In this document: positions 1 to 11,305 of the stretch, one piece after another | How positions within the stretch are numbered: position 1 is the stretch's first letter | How the letters are laid out: each line of letters opens with the position of its first letter | From: Cladocopium goreaui | Lineage: Eukaryota > Sar > Dinophyceae > Suessiales > Symbiodiniaceae | Assembly (NCBI GenBank): GCA_947184155.2 | Contig: CAMXCT020003735.1 | Span: 456,474-520,473 of the forward strand | Length of the DNA: 64,000 nt | Reading direction: 5' to 3' | Translations under genes and position numbers: made by a program | Notes under the pieces: model-generated | Seen by the model: the letters and a program-made list of their open reading frames with translations, nothing else | Told to the model about the DNA's origin: nothing | The model's database searches: none

Positions 1-1038
1 CCTCATCTGTGCCAGCGTCTGGCTGGCCAGGGTCCCCGGAAACCCCGAAGCTACCAGCCTCACCTTGGAGGCTTGTTGAAAGACAGTCTCCTCCTCGGCT
101 TCGACCTGGCTGTCCCCCGAGGAGCCCGTACTCCCGCTGGACAGGGTGGAGTCGTCCTTCTTGCTCTTCCTCCTGATACTTCGTCTTGCTCTTTTTGCAA
201 CTTGTCTCCTCACTTTTTCTTTCGGGTCTAGCCCTGTGCCTCGGAACAAATCTCCGGGTTTCTTCTTGGCGGCCCGCTTGGCCATAGTGCCATCCATCTT
301 GACTGTCTCCTCTGATGATGCCGATCTCCCTCTTCTGTCTCCGACGCCTTTCCTTTTTTCCTTCTTCTTCTTCCTGTCTTCTTTCTTGTCCTTCCTGCTC
401 CTTTCTGGTTCTCCTCCAGGGACCCCGTCCCCGACTTTTGGCTCTCCGCCCAGCCCCCTCTGCCGAGCACGAAGAACCTCCAGCTCGTCTCCTTCTTCCA
501 TGGGACGGACCTTCTCCAGGTTCGACACCCATCCTTCCTCCTGGGCCATGTCCACAATCTGTCGGATCTGTTTGGTGTGCAGGAGCAAGTCCGAAACCTC
601 TTGTTGATTGCAGTCTTCTCGGCAAAGGTGAACGCGAAACACGGCGTCCGGGTTGGCCGTGTGATACTTCAACAGGGCCTCCCCCGTGGTCCCCGTAAGC
701 TTGGCCAGGGCATACATTGCCCCGTCTTTGACTTCCAAGCCTGTCAGCCTCCCGGCTACTGCACAACTCCTGAGGTAATAGTGGGCATTGGGGAGGACAA
801 CCGGCGTCCCCTCTGAGAACAGAATGGGGGGAACGTCCCCAACCTTGACCACGGCTCCTCGTGCCCACTTCTCTTCGACACTCTCCATCGGCGCCTCGTC
901 TGCTCCACCTGCTGGCCTCCTCATAGCCCTGCGGCCTACACGCATAGCTGGTGGTCCTGCTCTCGTTTTGGCTCTGGCCTTGGCCCGGACCTTGGCCATT
1001 GCCAGCGCTTTCGCTTTTGCCTTGGCTTTGGGAGGCAT
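1..1038 (-). CDS. Basic, Lys/Arg-rich retroelement-type ORF, 5' part (runs off the window)
   Basis: Reading leftward from the ATG at 1038-1036, the frame stays open for 346 codons to the window edge. The start gives MPPKAKAKAKALAMAKVRAK, a K/A/R-rich opening. A less biased region around residues 55-175 includes HLCREDCNQQEVSDLLLHT. Lys/Arg-rich stretches follow, with KKEDRKKKKEKRK and VRRQVAKRARRSIRRKSKKD, then an acidic/Ser stretch ending near GFPGTLASQTLAQMR. The ATG is only 5 nt after the stop of the upstream ORF (1044-1877), so the two look like one multicistronic unit. From memory, ORFs of this make-up recur in symbiodiniacean genomes as retroelement-associated proteins; this is recollection, not a search. 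No catalytic domain is visible in the part seen. The GC-rich composition differs sharply from the AT-rich DNA that follows. Confidence 0.6.
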   Translation of the reverse strand, partial: MPPKAKAKAKALAMAKVRAKARAKTRAGPPAMRVGRRAMRRPAGGADEAPMESVEEKWARGAVVKVGDVPPILFSEGTPVVLPNAHYYLRSCAVAGRLTGLEVKDGAMYALAKLTGTTGEALLKYHTANPDAVFRVHLCREDCNQQEVSDLLLHTKQIRQIVDMAQEEGWVSNLEKVRPMEEGDELEVLRARQRGLGGEPKVGDGVPGGEPERSRKDKKEDRKKKKEKRKGVGDRRGRSASSEETVKMDGTMAKRAAKKKPGDLFRGTGLDPKEKVRRQVAKRARRSIRRKSKKDDSTLSSGSTGSSGDSQVEAEEETVFQQASKVRLVASGFPGTLASQTLAQMR

Positions 1039-1043
1039 TGCGC

Positions 1044-1877
1044 CTACCTCCGCCCTCTACCCCGGTAGAGATAACCTCTCTCCCGGTGCTGTCTCCCTTT
1101 GCTTTTCTTTGGTGCTGGTGCACGCCTCCTTGGAATTGCGGCCCTTTCGCCCTCCTCTCGCTCTCGCCCCGACGGTGGGTGATCCGGCTCCCTAGGCCGG
1201 CGGGTATCCCCAGCTCCGACGTCGTCGGGTCGTCCTGCGGGAACTCCACTCCCACGTTCAGGCAGCGTTGCAAGCTCGAAGGAATCTGGATTAGCTGTCA
1301 CGAACTCGTCCACGTGATCCTGCAACTCCTCTGCGGCAGGAGGTATACGGCGTAGCCCTGAGCCTGAGCTGCGTCCTCCCGGGTTCCTAAGCTCTTCTTC
1401 TCCTTCTGGTGGATGTGCTTCGGCCTCTTCCTCCTTGACCTTCTTTGCCTTATCCTTAGGTGATGTTCCAGGAGAAACTCCGTCTCCCGCCTCCTCTGGG
1501 CTCTTTGAGCGGCTCTTACGTGCTCTCTTCTTCTTCTCCTTCTTCTCTTTTGCCTTGTCTTTGCTCTTCTTTGAATCGCCTTTTTCCTTTCTGTCTCCTT
1601 TCTTTGACTGCTTCTTTGCCTTCTTCTCAGGAGTCCCCTCCCGATCTAACAGGGGCTCGCTTTCCCCCCGGCTCTCACTTTGGTCACTCTCCTCTGCCAC
1701 CAGCCGAGCCTCCACTAGGTCTTGCAAGGCTCCCGCACAAACTCTCAACGGGTTCAGCGCAGGGACCTCTTGGTGGAGGCCTAGCTTGGAGAGGGTGACC
1801 AAAGAATCAATGCGGCTAATGGTGCGGCAAACAGCACAAGGATCGCCTTCAAATGTGCCACACCTGCTACAGACCAT
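1044..1877 (-). CDS. Zinc-ribbon-like, charged low-complexity protein (retroelement-type first ORF)
   Basis: A 277-residue ORF starts at ATG 1877 and ends at TAG 1046-1044. The N terminus has two close CxxC pairs (MVCSRCG and DPCAVC), which could form a small zinc ribbon. A short helical region follows (residues 20-65), then a Lys/Glu/Ser-rich stretch (about 80-150, with KKEKKKRARKSRSKSPEEA), a Pro/Glu/Arg-rich region and a basic tail ending in RGYLYRGRGRR. It is followed after 5 nt by the start of the next minus-strand ORF. No known enzyme motif is visible. I infer the first protein of a retroelement whose remainder lies left of the window; an ordinary host gene pair is the alternative. The + strand frames over this interval are shadows of its purine-rich bias. 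Confidence 0.55.
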   Translation of the reverse strand: MVCSRCGTFEGDPCAVCRTISRIDSLVTLSKLGLHQEVPALNPLRVCAGALQDLVEARLVAEESDQSESRGESEPLLDREGTPEKKAKKQSKKGDRKEKGDSKKSKDKAKEKKEKKKRARKSRSKSPEEAGDGVSPGTSPKDKAKKVKEEEAEAHPPEGEEELRNPGGRSSGSGLRRIPPAAEELQDHVDEFVTANPDSFELATLPERGSGVPAGRPDDVGAGDTRRPREPDHPPSGREREEGERAAIPRRRAPAPKKSKGRQHRERGYLYRGRGRR

Positions 1878-3626
1878 TCACTATAGCTTGATCTGAACAC
1901 TTCGGAAATAAACATAACGGTCATGCATCTTAAAAACCGGGGCCGTTTGTTCATACACATTGTTATTTTTGGACATCAACATTATGCATCATATCTACCC
2001 ATGTAAGATTTATGGCTGGTTACAGGTCCCTCGCTTCCTGCCTCAAAGCTGTCAGAATGGCCTCGGAAGTCGCAGGACTTAGTGGCTATGCATCTAGCCA
2101 TTTGGTAACACGATGATAGATGGAAAACTATAGGGTAAGATCTGTTGAAATGTGGTAAAATAGGGCGAAATATGGTGAAAAATCATGCTATATCATATAT
2201 CCATCATATATCCATCATATATCCATCTAGCTACATCGAAGAGCTATCGGAGAAAAACAAAACATGTGTATGGGGTTAAACACCACAAAAGCCCGTACCA
2301 TAGAGATGAAATCCCATGAATCCAATCTTAGATACCCAGTTCTGTGTAAGTCCCAATCAACAATGAATCATAGACTGGCTCTGTGATTAGTTGAGGTATG
2401 AGATAGCAGGTAGACTAATCTGCTGGCGAATCTTCAAGAAATGGGAAAAAATGAGGTATCATCCCAGACGTTACTCAGCTGAAAAATCCCAACGAATGGC
2501 AATGACAGACCTGTATCAGGTTGGAGATTCCATGACCACCATTTCCACCGCCTCAGTTTGCTGCATGTTTTAATTGTTTAATCTCTGGTATTTTAACGCG
2601 TTGCTATTGAAAATTGCCCATTGATATTTGATTTACCAAACTTAAAGATGGTGATTTTCCACAGCTATGTTAGTTTACTAGAGGGTAGGGCAATCTGAGC
2701 TCAATTAGGGACCATCCTCATCATCATCATCAACAACCATTGCCATCAACCACTAATAATAAAAGATATCCCAGCATAGTGAGAATCACCAATCATCATA
2801 ATTCAGTCATAAATCATCAGTCACCAGTCATCAAGAATAATTAGTGACAACAACAATAATAGAGGATAATCCAGAATAGATTTAATAACTGTACTTCTAG
2901 TAAAAAAACATCATCAATAATCAGCCATCAGTCATCAATCATCTATCGTCATCAATAACAATAATGATAATAAAGACAATAATAATCATCATCCATCATC
3001 AACCATCAATATTACGCAATAAATATCCCAGAATTATGAGAAACATCAATTCTCAGTCATCAGTCACCAATCATCAATAGGCATTTATTACAATGCCTAA
3101 CAATAATAACTGATGATCAAGCATGATTCGTGTAACTCTACTTAAACTAGTGATTGTAGCGATAATGTTGATAGGAGTTATTGTGATCATCATATCCTGA
3201 TAATCATCTTGAAGTTATTTGAATATGTTACTACTAGAATCATGATCGCTATAACATAGATGATAATATTACTATCATCTATAATTATTATCGCACTCTC
3301 TTATTACTATCAAATAATCATAATCATACTGGCCATCATCTTGATACGGAGGTTTCCATTTTAGTAATATCCTACTGATTATGAATCAAGATGATCAGTA
3401 TATGATGATTATCCTTTAGTAATATCCTACTGAGGTTTCCCAAAAATATAGGGCTACCCCCAGTCATCATCCATTTACAGATGCAATAAACCATCAATCT
3501 GGATTATAGATGGGATATAAACCATCATCCATCATCCATTTATAAACCATCATCCATTATCCATTGCCTGGATGGATTATAGATGGGATTTTCCATGCAA
3601 TAAACCATCCATCCAGGCATCCGCAC
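1878..3626. other. AT-rich spacer with degenerate CAT/ATC-rich tract
   Basis: No coding-like patch with splice signals was seen. 2190-2226 has three copies of a 12-bp unit (atatatccatca type). About 2700-3480 is a long degenerate run of CATCA/TCATC words, an eroded trinucleotide satellite. 3460-3610 repeats versions of atggattatagatggg and ccatcatcc. The interval separates the retroelement-like unit on the left from the last PPR exon on the right and probably holds the 3' end of that gene, which I could not place. Confidence 0.6.
2580..2687. mobile_element. Degenerate fold-back (MITE-like) element, TACCCTCTGGTA family
   Basis: The right end 'agtttactagagggta' matches the right end of the better copies at 5114-5222 and 5981-6092. 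The left end 'ctctggtattttaac' has lost the first bases. The interior shares 'gctattgaaaattgccca' and 'gatggtgattttcca' with the other copies. It is a non-coding short inverted-repeat element. Confidence 0.55.
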
Positions 3627-5189
3627 AGCATCCGCCTCCACACCTGCGGCTTCGGCGCGGCGAAGCCAGAGCTCGGCCGCGGACAAGTCGCCCTGGCCGT
3701 GGGAAATCATGGGAAAAGTCATGGGAAATCACAAGATTTCACCGGAACATCACTATCATATTACTGATAACACACTAGAAATGATGGGAATGATTTGATT
3801 ATCATCATTCGGAATGATGATAATCAGTGTATGATCATTACTATCATGGGAAATTGATGGGAAATCACAAGAAAATCTGGGAAAAATGTATGGAACATTA
3901 GAGGAAATACGCGAAATGATGGTAAAATGAGGGGAAAATTATGGACATGTTACAGACATGTTATGGAAATGATGGGATTTATAATCTGATCTACATTGAT
4001 GATGGGGGTCTACCAGATCCATGAATCGGAGATGGAAACCATGGGAATCTGTCAATAAATGAGGGATCTATAAACGGTACATGCACTGGTTTACTACCGA
4101 GCATGCCCATAATTTGCTGTTTTGCCAAGGTTGGAACCACACAACCAACATACATTGCAGACAAAGCTGGGGGAATGTGACTTTCAGCACAAGCAACATG
4201 AAGCAACATGAATCAGAATGAAGTAACAAAATTGGGATCTAGGAATCTAGGTAGTATTCATGCAGTACAGTATGACGACAACCCTTGCAACAATGTTGGA
4301 CCTGATCACAGCTCAATTAAAGTGATGGAAATCAAACAAAAGAAACCACCAACAGAAATTGTCATCCGGGTATCAGTCAAACCTTGAAGCCAATTGGAAT
4401 GATTTGTTGAATGGCTATTATCACCTATTATCTACGAATAATAAATCATTCTCAAGTAATAATGTTTTTCTATTATGTACTATTATCATCAATTATCTAT
4501 GGCTACTATGTACTATTTTATCTATGGCCATTATTTTCATAATAATAAATAGATTATTACTATATATAAATACTATGTGCTATTTTATCTATTACTACTA
4601 TATGGCCATTATTTTATATTTTATCTACAGCCATAGCTATTTTATCACTACTTTGACCATAGCTATTTTCTTAAGACTGGCGGCTCCACCTTTTTCGCCA
4701 CGGCTTCGATCATGGCAGTGAAGGTGGCCTGTCAAAACAGCAAGGGCAGGGGATATCTCACCAGAAGGAATAAGCAACCAACAAACTCAACAAACCAGGG
4801 TTGTAACAAACTAAAATATGGGTTTTATAATGGTTTTATAATGCTGTTACAATGGCTTTATAATGGTTTATATTATATATGGATTTATCCATGGGTCTAC
4901 AACAAGCCAACCCATTCGGATGTTATGAACTATGACGGGGTTACCAACAAAGAATGTGGGTGTGTCTTTTGCTGCTTGAAAATCACCATCCTTGGGTAAA
5001 AAATGAAGGTTTGGCTTCAGAGAAAGCTGCCCACCGCACGGTATAATCCTGCCAACAGGCACCATGGAGATCTGCTTCCCACCAGGTGACCAACTAGTTG
5101 GGTTATCCAGTGGGTACCCTCTGGTAATTTAACATAGCTATTGAAAATGGCCCATTTATAGTTGATTTACCTATTAAAAATGGTGATTT

Positions 5190-5221
<32 letters not shown>

Positions 5222-5341
5222 CATCCCTATATGGCTATGGACCATTTGTCCATTCCAAAGCCCAGCCAACAGCCCAGCCTTTCCGAGGCTTCCACCAGCA
5301 TCTTGGGCTCGTTCCAACCAGACCATGGCGGCAGTCATGTC
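3627..5341 (-). CDS. PPR exon trio (last three predicted exons)
   Basis: Exon 5341-5279 has 21 codons ([16 protein letters not shown] then GSLGK) and a GC donor. Exon 4728-4690 has 13 codons ([13 protein letters not shown]) and donor GTGGAG. Exon 3692-3627 has 22 codons ([20 protein letters not shown]) and donor GTGCGG. All three start and end in phase 0, and the joined peptide reads as one PPR B-helix followed by a complete PPR motif. Joined across the second intron, AVAKK and [10 protein letters not shown] reconstruct the A-helix/B-helix junction of a PPR unit, which would be unlikely for random open frames. Introns are 550 and 997 bp. The stretch 5342-5915 may hold one more exon: GMILAAPG is readable near 5885-5912. 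Confidence 0.55.
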
Positions 5342-6058
5342 CTGGTCTTCCCACAGTGGGGTCTAGTGATGATGGAAGTCCCACATTCTGATGGTTGATG
5401 TAGTTGATGTAGTTGATGTACACCAAGTGACCATTGAATGGTGGATAATAGTGATGGTTAATCCATTATTTTGTGATGGTGGATGTACATCACTAGTGTT
5501 TAATCCATTGGTTTTTCTAGTATTACGATATTCTCCACTGCATTCATAAACGAAATAGCAATGATTTAAAGATGGTGCTGGCTACTGCTCATTTCGGATG
5601 ATGTTTACCACCAAAAAATCGTGGAATGTCCATCAACCTGGAGTTTTTGGTATATCGCCCATTTCCACTGGTTGTATGGTCATAACAGCGATTTGTGCCG
5701 GTTCCAATCTCCACCATCAATTGACCGATTCCAAACCATCTGGTGATTTCGACCGCCAGTTTTTTTTGCTCAGCATTGGGGATCATCCCATGTTTATTGT
5801 TGAAATATGTTGAAATTATAGACATGATCCAATCAACCACCAGGCAGATCCAATCAGTTCTGTTGCAGTTCTGGCCAGCGGTATACCCAGATATACCCAG
5901 GCGCGGCCAGGATCATCCCACACAACTGGTTGGTTTCAATGGTTCAATGACCATGTGATCAATTCGTGGCTTATCCCATTTATACCCTCTGATAAACTAA
6001 CAGTTTGCTATTGAAAATGGCCATTTATAGTGAATTTTCCCATGAAAAATGGTGTTTT

Positions 6059-6090
<32 letters not shown>

Positions 6091-9000
6091 TAACATGTCA
6101 AAAACCTGGGTTGTAAGTTGTAGCCTCTGGTACGCAAACGTGGCTAGCTGGGAAATCCCCGTTGCCTAGCCATGGAGGTTTCTAGCTGGGAAAATCATTG
6201 AACCAAATGGTGAATTTTCCTGCAAGCCACGTTTGACTACCGGAGGGTATGGGACACTTGGGTTGATATATGACTGGGAAATCTCATAATCATGATATAT
6301 GATTGGTGAAATGATTCTATAATTGGTAATTACTAACACTATAATTGATTATCTAATGGGAAAGTAATGCAAACATGCCATCATTACTAATAACATTTCC
6401 CCCATCAATGATTGCTAATAACATTATAACTGGCTTCTATAATTTCTACGAATTTGTAGGAATTTGTCAGAAAAATCACCCCAAGTGGATATCCCAATCA
6501 TTATATAGTGCATATACATATATATATAATGATTATATATATATATAATCATTATATATTTGTGGATATCTATTTAAGATTGATAATGACTCTATTGTAT
6601 ATACAGTAATTAAATCGGATCGTGTAGTCATAATATGGTCCTATTGAGGTGATATGGACACGAAGAAATCGAATAAAGAAATCTAATAGGATCATACTAG
6701 TTTTAATATCATCCATGTATCCTATCACTAGTAACATACTATAGTATCCATCATGCCATCATTCCATCCAAGATCATCCATACGATTAATTATAGCATAT
6801 GATTCATATAGTCATATATATTATAGTCATACATTCGTATCCGCCGACCCCGGCCTTCGCCAAGGCCGGGGCGGCGCCTGGGACCACCGCAGGTGTGGAA
6901 CTTGTCCTGTCGGACCACCCTCCAAAGCCACCTCCAACACGTCCAAACCCTCCAAACACCGTCCCCACCAGCCACCCCAGGGCCAAGGCCACTTCCCCAA
7001 CAGGCACCCGAGGGCCAAGGCCACTCAAACAAGCACCCCGGGGCCAAGGCCCTGGGCCAAGGCCACAGCAATGGCTTTCTATTGGCTTTCAAAGCTGCCG
7101 TTTGCCAGCCCGCAAACGCTCCAAAACTCTCCAAACGCTCCAAAAAAATTTCAAACCCTCCAAACACCCTCCAAAACCCTCCAAACCCCCCAAACCTCCA
7201 AAACCTTCCAAACCCTCCAAACACCCTCCAAAACCGTCCAAACCCTCCAAAACGTCCAAACCCTCCAAACACCGTCCCCAGCAGGTCCAAACCCTCCAAA
7301 CACCGTCCCCAGCAGGCACCCCAGGGCCAAGGCCACTTCCCAAACAGGCACCCCAGGGCCAAGGCCACCCAGCGCCAAGGCCGCAGCATAGCTTTCTATG
7401 GGCTTGCAAAGGTACCAAACCCTCCAAAACCGTCTAAACCCTCCAAACACCCTCCAAACCCTCCAAACACCTTCCGCCACAGGCACCCCAGGGCCAAGGC
7501 CACTTCTCAAACAAGCAGCCCGGGGCCAAGGCCCTGGGCCAAGGCCACAGCAATGGCTTTCTATTGGCTTTCAAAGCTGCCGTTTGCCAGCCCGCAAACG
7601 TTCCAAAACTCTCCAAACCCTCCAAAAAACTTCCAAACCCTCCAAACACCCTCCAAAACCCTCCAAACCCCCCAAACCTCCAAAACCTTCCAAACCCTCC
7701 AAACACCTTCCAAAACCGTCCAAACCCTCCAAACACCGTCCCCAGCAGGCACCCCAGGGCCAAGGCCACTTCCCCAACAGGCACCCCAGGGCCAAGGCCG
7801 CAGCATAGCTTTCTATGGGCTTGCAAAGCTGCCGCCCCAGGGCCCAAGGCCATGGCTTTCTATTGGCTTTCAAAGGCTGCCGTTTGCCATCCCTCCAAAC
7901 CATTCCAAAACTCTCCAAACGCTCCAACACCTCCAAACCCTCCAAACACCCTCCAACCCTCCAAACCCCCCAAACCCTCCAAAAAACCTCCAAACCCTCC
8001 AACCCCCTCCAAAACCGTCCAAACCCTCCAAAACGCCCAAACCCTCCAACACCGCCCCAGCAGGCGCCCAGGTCCAAGGCCCCCTTCCCCAACAGGCACC
8101 CCTGGCACTGAGGGCCGCAGCATAGCTTTCTATGGGCTTGCAAAGGTACCAAACCCTCCAAAACCGTCTAAACCCTCCAAACACCCTCCAAACCCTCCAA
8201 ACACCTTCCGCCACAGGCACCCCAGGGCCAAGGCCACTTCTCAAACAAGCACCCCGGGGCCAAGGCCCTGGGCCAAGGCCACAGCAATGGCTTTCTATTG
8301 GCTTTCAAAGCTGCCGTTTGCCAGCCCGCAAACACTCCAAACGCTCCAAAACTGTCCAAACGCTCCAAAACCCTCCAAACCCTCCAAACATCCTCCAAAA
8401 CCTCCAAACCCCCCAAACCCTCCAAAACCTTCCAAACCCTCCAAACACCTCCAAAACCGTCCAAACCCTCCAAAACGTCCAAACCCTCCAAACACCGTCC
8501 CCAGCAGGCACCCCAGGGCCAAGGCCACTTCTCAAACAAGCACCCCGGGGCCAAGGCCCTGGGCCAAGGCCACAGCAATGGCTTTCTATTGGCTTTCAAA
8601 GCTGCCGTTTGCCAGCCCGCAAACGCTCCAAAACTCTCCAAACGCTCCAAAAAAAATCCAAACCCTCCAAACACCCTCCAAAACCCTCCAAACCCCCCAA
8701 ACCTCCAAAACCTTCCAAACCCTCCAAACACCCTCCTCCAAAAAAACCGTCCAACCTCCAACACCGTCCCCATCAGGCAACCCCAGGGCCAAGTCCACTT
8801 CCCCCAACGTCTCCCCCCATGGCCAAGGCCGCAGCATAGCTTTCTATGGGCTTGCAAAGGTACCAAACCCTCCAAAACCGTCTAAACCCTCCAAACACCC
8901 TCCAAACCCTCCAAACACCTTCCGCCACAGGCACCCCAGGGCCAAGGCCACTTCTCAAACAAGCACCCCGGGGCCAAGGCCCTGGGCCAAGGCCACAGCA

Positions 9001-10934
9001 ATGGCTTTCTATTGGCTTTCAAAGCTGCCGTTTGCCAGCCCGCAAACGTTCCAAAACTCTCCAAACCCTCCAAAAAACTTCCAAACCCTCCAAACACCCT
9101 CCAAAACCCTCCAAACCCCCCAAACCTCCAAAACCTTCCAAACCCTCCAAACACCTTCCAAAACCGTCCAAACCCTCCAAACACCGTCCCCAGCAGGCAC
9201 CCCAGGGCCAAGGCCACTTCCCCAACAGGCACCCCAGGGCCAAGGCCGCAGCATAGCTTTCTATGGGCTTGCAAAGGTACCAAACCCTCCAAAACCGTCT
9301 AAACCCTTCAAACACCCTCCAAACCCTTCAAACACCTTCCGCCACAGGCAACCCAGGGCCAAGGCCACTTCTCAAACAAGCACCCCGGGGCCAAGGCCGT
9401 GGGCCAAGGCCACAGCAATGGCTTTCTATTGGCTTTCAAAGCTGCCGTTTGCCAGCCCGCAAACACTCCAAACGCTTCAAAACTCTCCAAACGCTCCAAA
9501 AAACTTCCAAACCCTCCAAACACCCTCCAAAACCCTCCAAACCCCCCAAACCTCCAAAACCTTCCAAACCCTCCAAACACCCTCCAAAACCGTCCAAACC
9601 CTCCAAAACGTCCAAACCCTCCAAACACCGTCCCCAGCAGGCACCCTAGGGCCAAGGCCACTTCCCCAACAGGCACCCCAGGGCCAAGGCCACAGCAATG
9701 GCTTTCTATGGGCTTTCAAAGCTGCCGTTTGCCAGCCCGCAAACACTCCAAACGCTCCCAAACTCTCCAAACGCTCCAAAACCCTCCAAACCCTCCAAAC
9801 ACCCTCCCAAACCCTCCAAACCCCCCAAACCCTCCAAACACCCTCCAAAACCGTCCAAACCCTCCAAAACGTCCAAACCCTCCAAACACCATCCCCAGCA
9901 GGCACCCCAGGGCCAAGGCCACTTCCCCAACAGGCACCCCAGGGCCAAGGCCGCAGCATAGCTTTCTATGGGCTTGCAAAGGTACCAAACCCTCCAAAAC
10001 CGTCTAAACCCTCCAAACACCCTCCAAACCCTCCAAACACCTTCCGCCACAGGCACCCCAGGGCCAAGGCCACTTCTCAAACAAGCACCCCGGGGCCAAG
10101 GCCCTGGGCCAAGGCCACAGCAATGGCTTTCTATTGGCTTTCAAAGCTGCCGTTTGCCAGCCCGCAAACGCTCCAAAACTCTCCAAACGCTCCAAAAAAA
10201 TTTCAAACCCTCCAAACACCCTCCAAAACCCTCCAAACCCCCCAAACCTCCAAAACCTTCCAAACCCTCCAAACACCCTCCAAAACCGTCCAAACCCTCC
10301 AAAACGTCATGATTCATGGATACCTTCTGACACTTAAATGGACACATTGTTCATGGACACATTCTGACACCCCTTGTTTGGGGGCTCAGTGTTGATGGGG
10401 CGATATGGATAGAATATGCTGTAATTCAATATACAAATGTTTGATATCGAAGCAATTCCACCTTCCATGTGAAGCTCTACAATATGTGGTTTGTACATTA
10501 TGTGAATTATATATGTGGATTATATATGTGGATTATATATGTAGATTATATATGATGATATCTGGGGTTATATGTGGATTATATATGGGAACATATGTGA
10601 GGTGTATCTATGAATATGTATCGCCTAAGTGCAAAACCCTTTTTTTCATTACGTTACCCCACAAACTCACAAAAGGACTAAAAACATGGGGTTACAATGA
10701 CAGTCCTAAAACGGAGGGTCCTTGACACTCAAGGTATATATCAATCCACCCGTCTTTCTCCCTATGCCACTATCTATCTATCCAACAATCGATCTATCCA
10801 TCTGTTTATCCAACTGTCTATCTACCTATCTGTCATATCTCTCTCTCTCTCTCTGTCCCTCTATCTATCCATCTGTCCAACAATCGATCTATCCGCCCGT
10901 TTATCTAATTGTCTATCTACCTATCTATCAATCT

Positions 10935-10971
<37 letters not shown>

Positions 10972-11156
10972 CCTCTATCTATCCATCGATCTATCTCTCT
11001 CTCCCTCTATCTATATATATATATCTATCTATCTATCTATCCATCTATCCATCCATCCATCCATCCATCCATCTATCTATCTATCCTTCTACCCATCTAT
11101 CTATCCAACTACCCATCTGTCTGTCTGTCAATCTCTCTATCTATTCACATGTCTAC

Positions 11157-11195
<39 letters not shown>

Positions 11196-11274
11196 TCCGT
11201 CCATCCATCCATCCATCCATCCACCCGTCCATCTATCTATCTATCCCTCTCTCTCCCTCTCCCTCTCCCTCTCC

Positions 11275-11305
<31 letters not shown>

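Noticed and set aside
7564..10395. 943-codon + strand open frame (Lys/Pro/Ser/Asn-rich)
   Set aside because: It lies wholly within a tandem repeat whose unit lacks stops. Other frames on both strands are also long and open, so openness is not evidence of coding.
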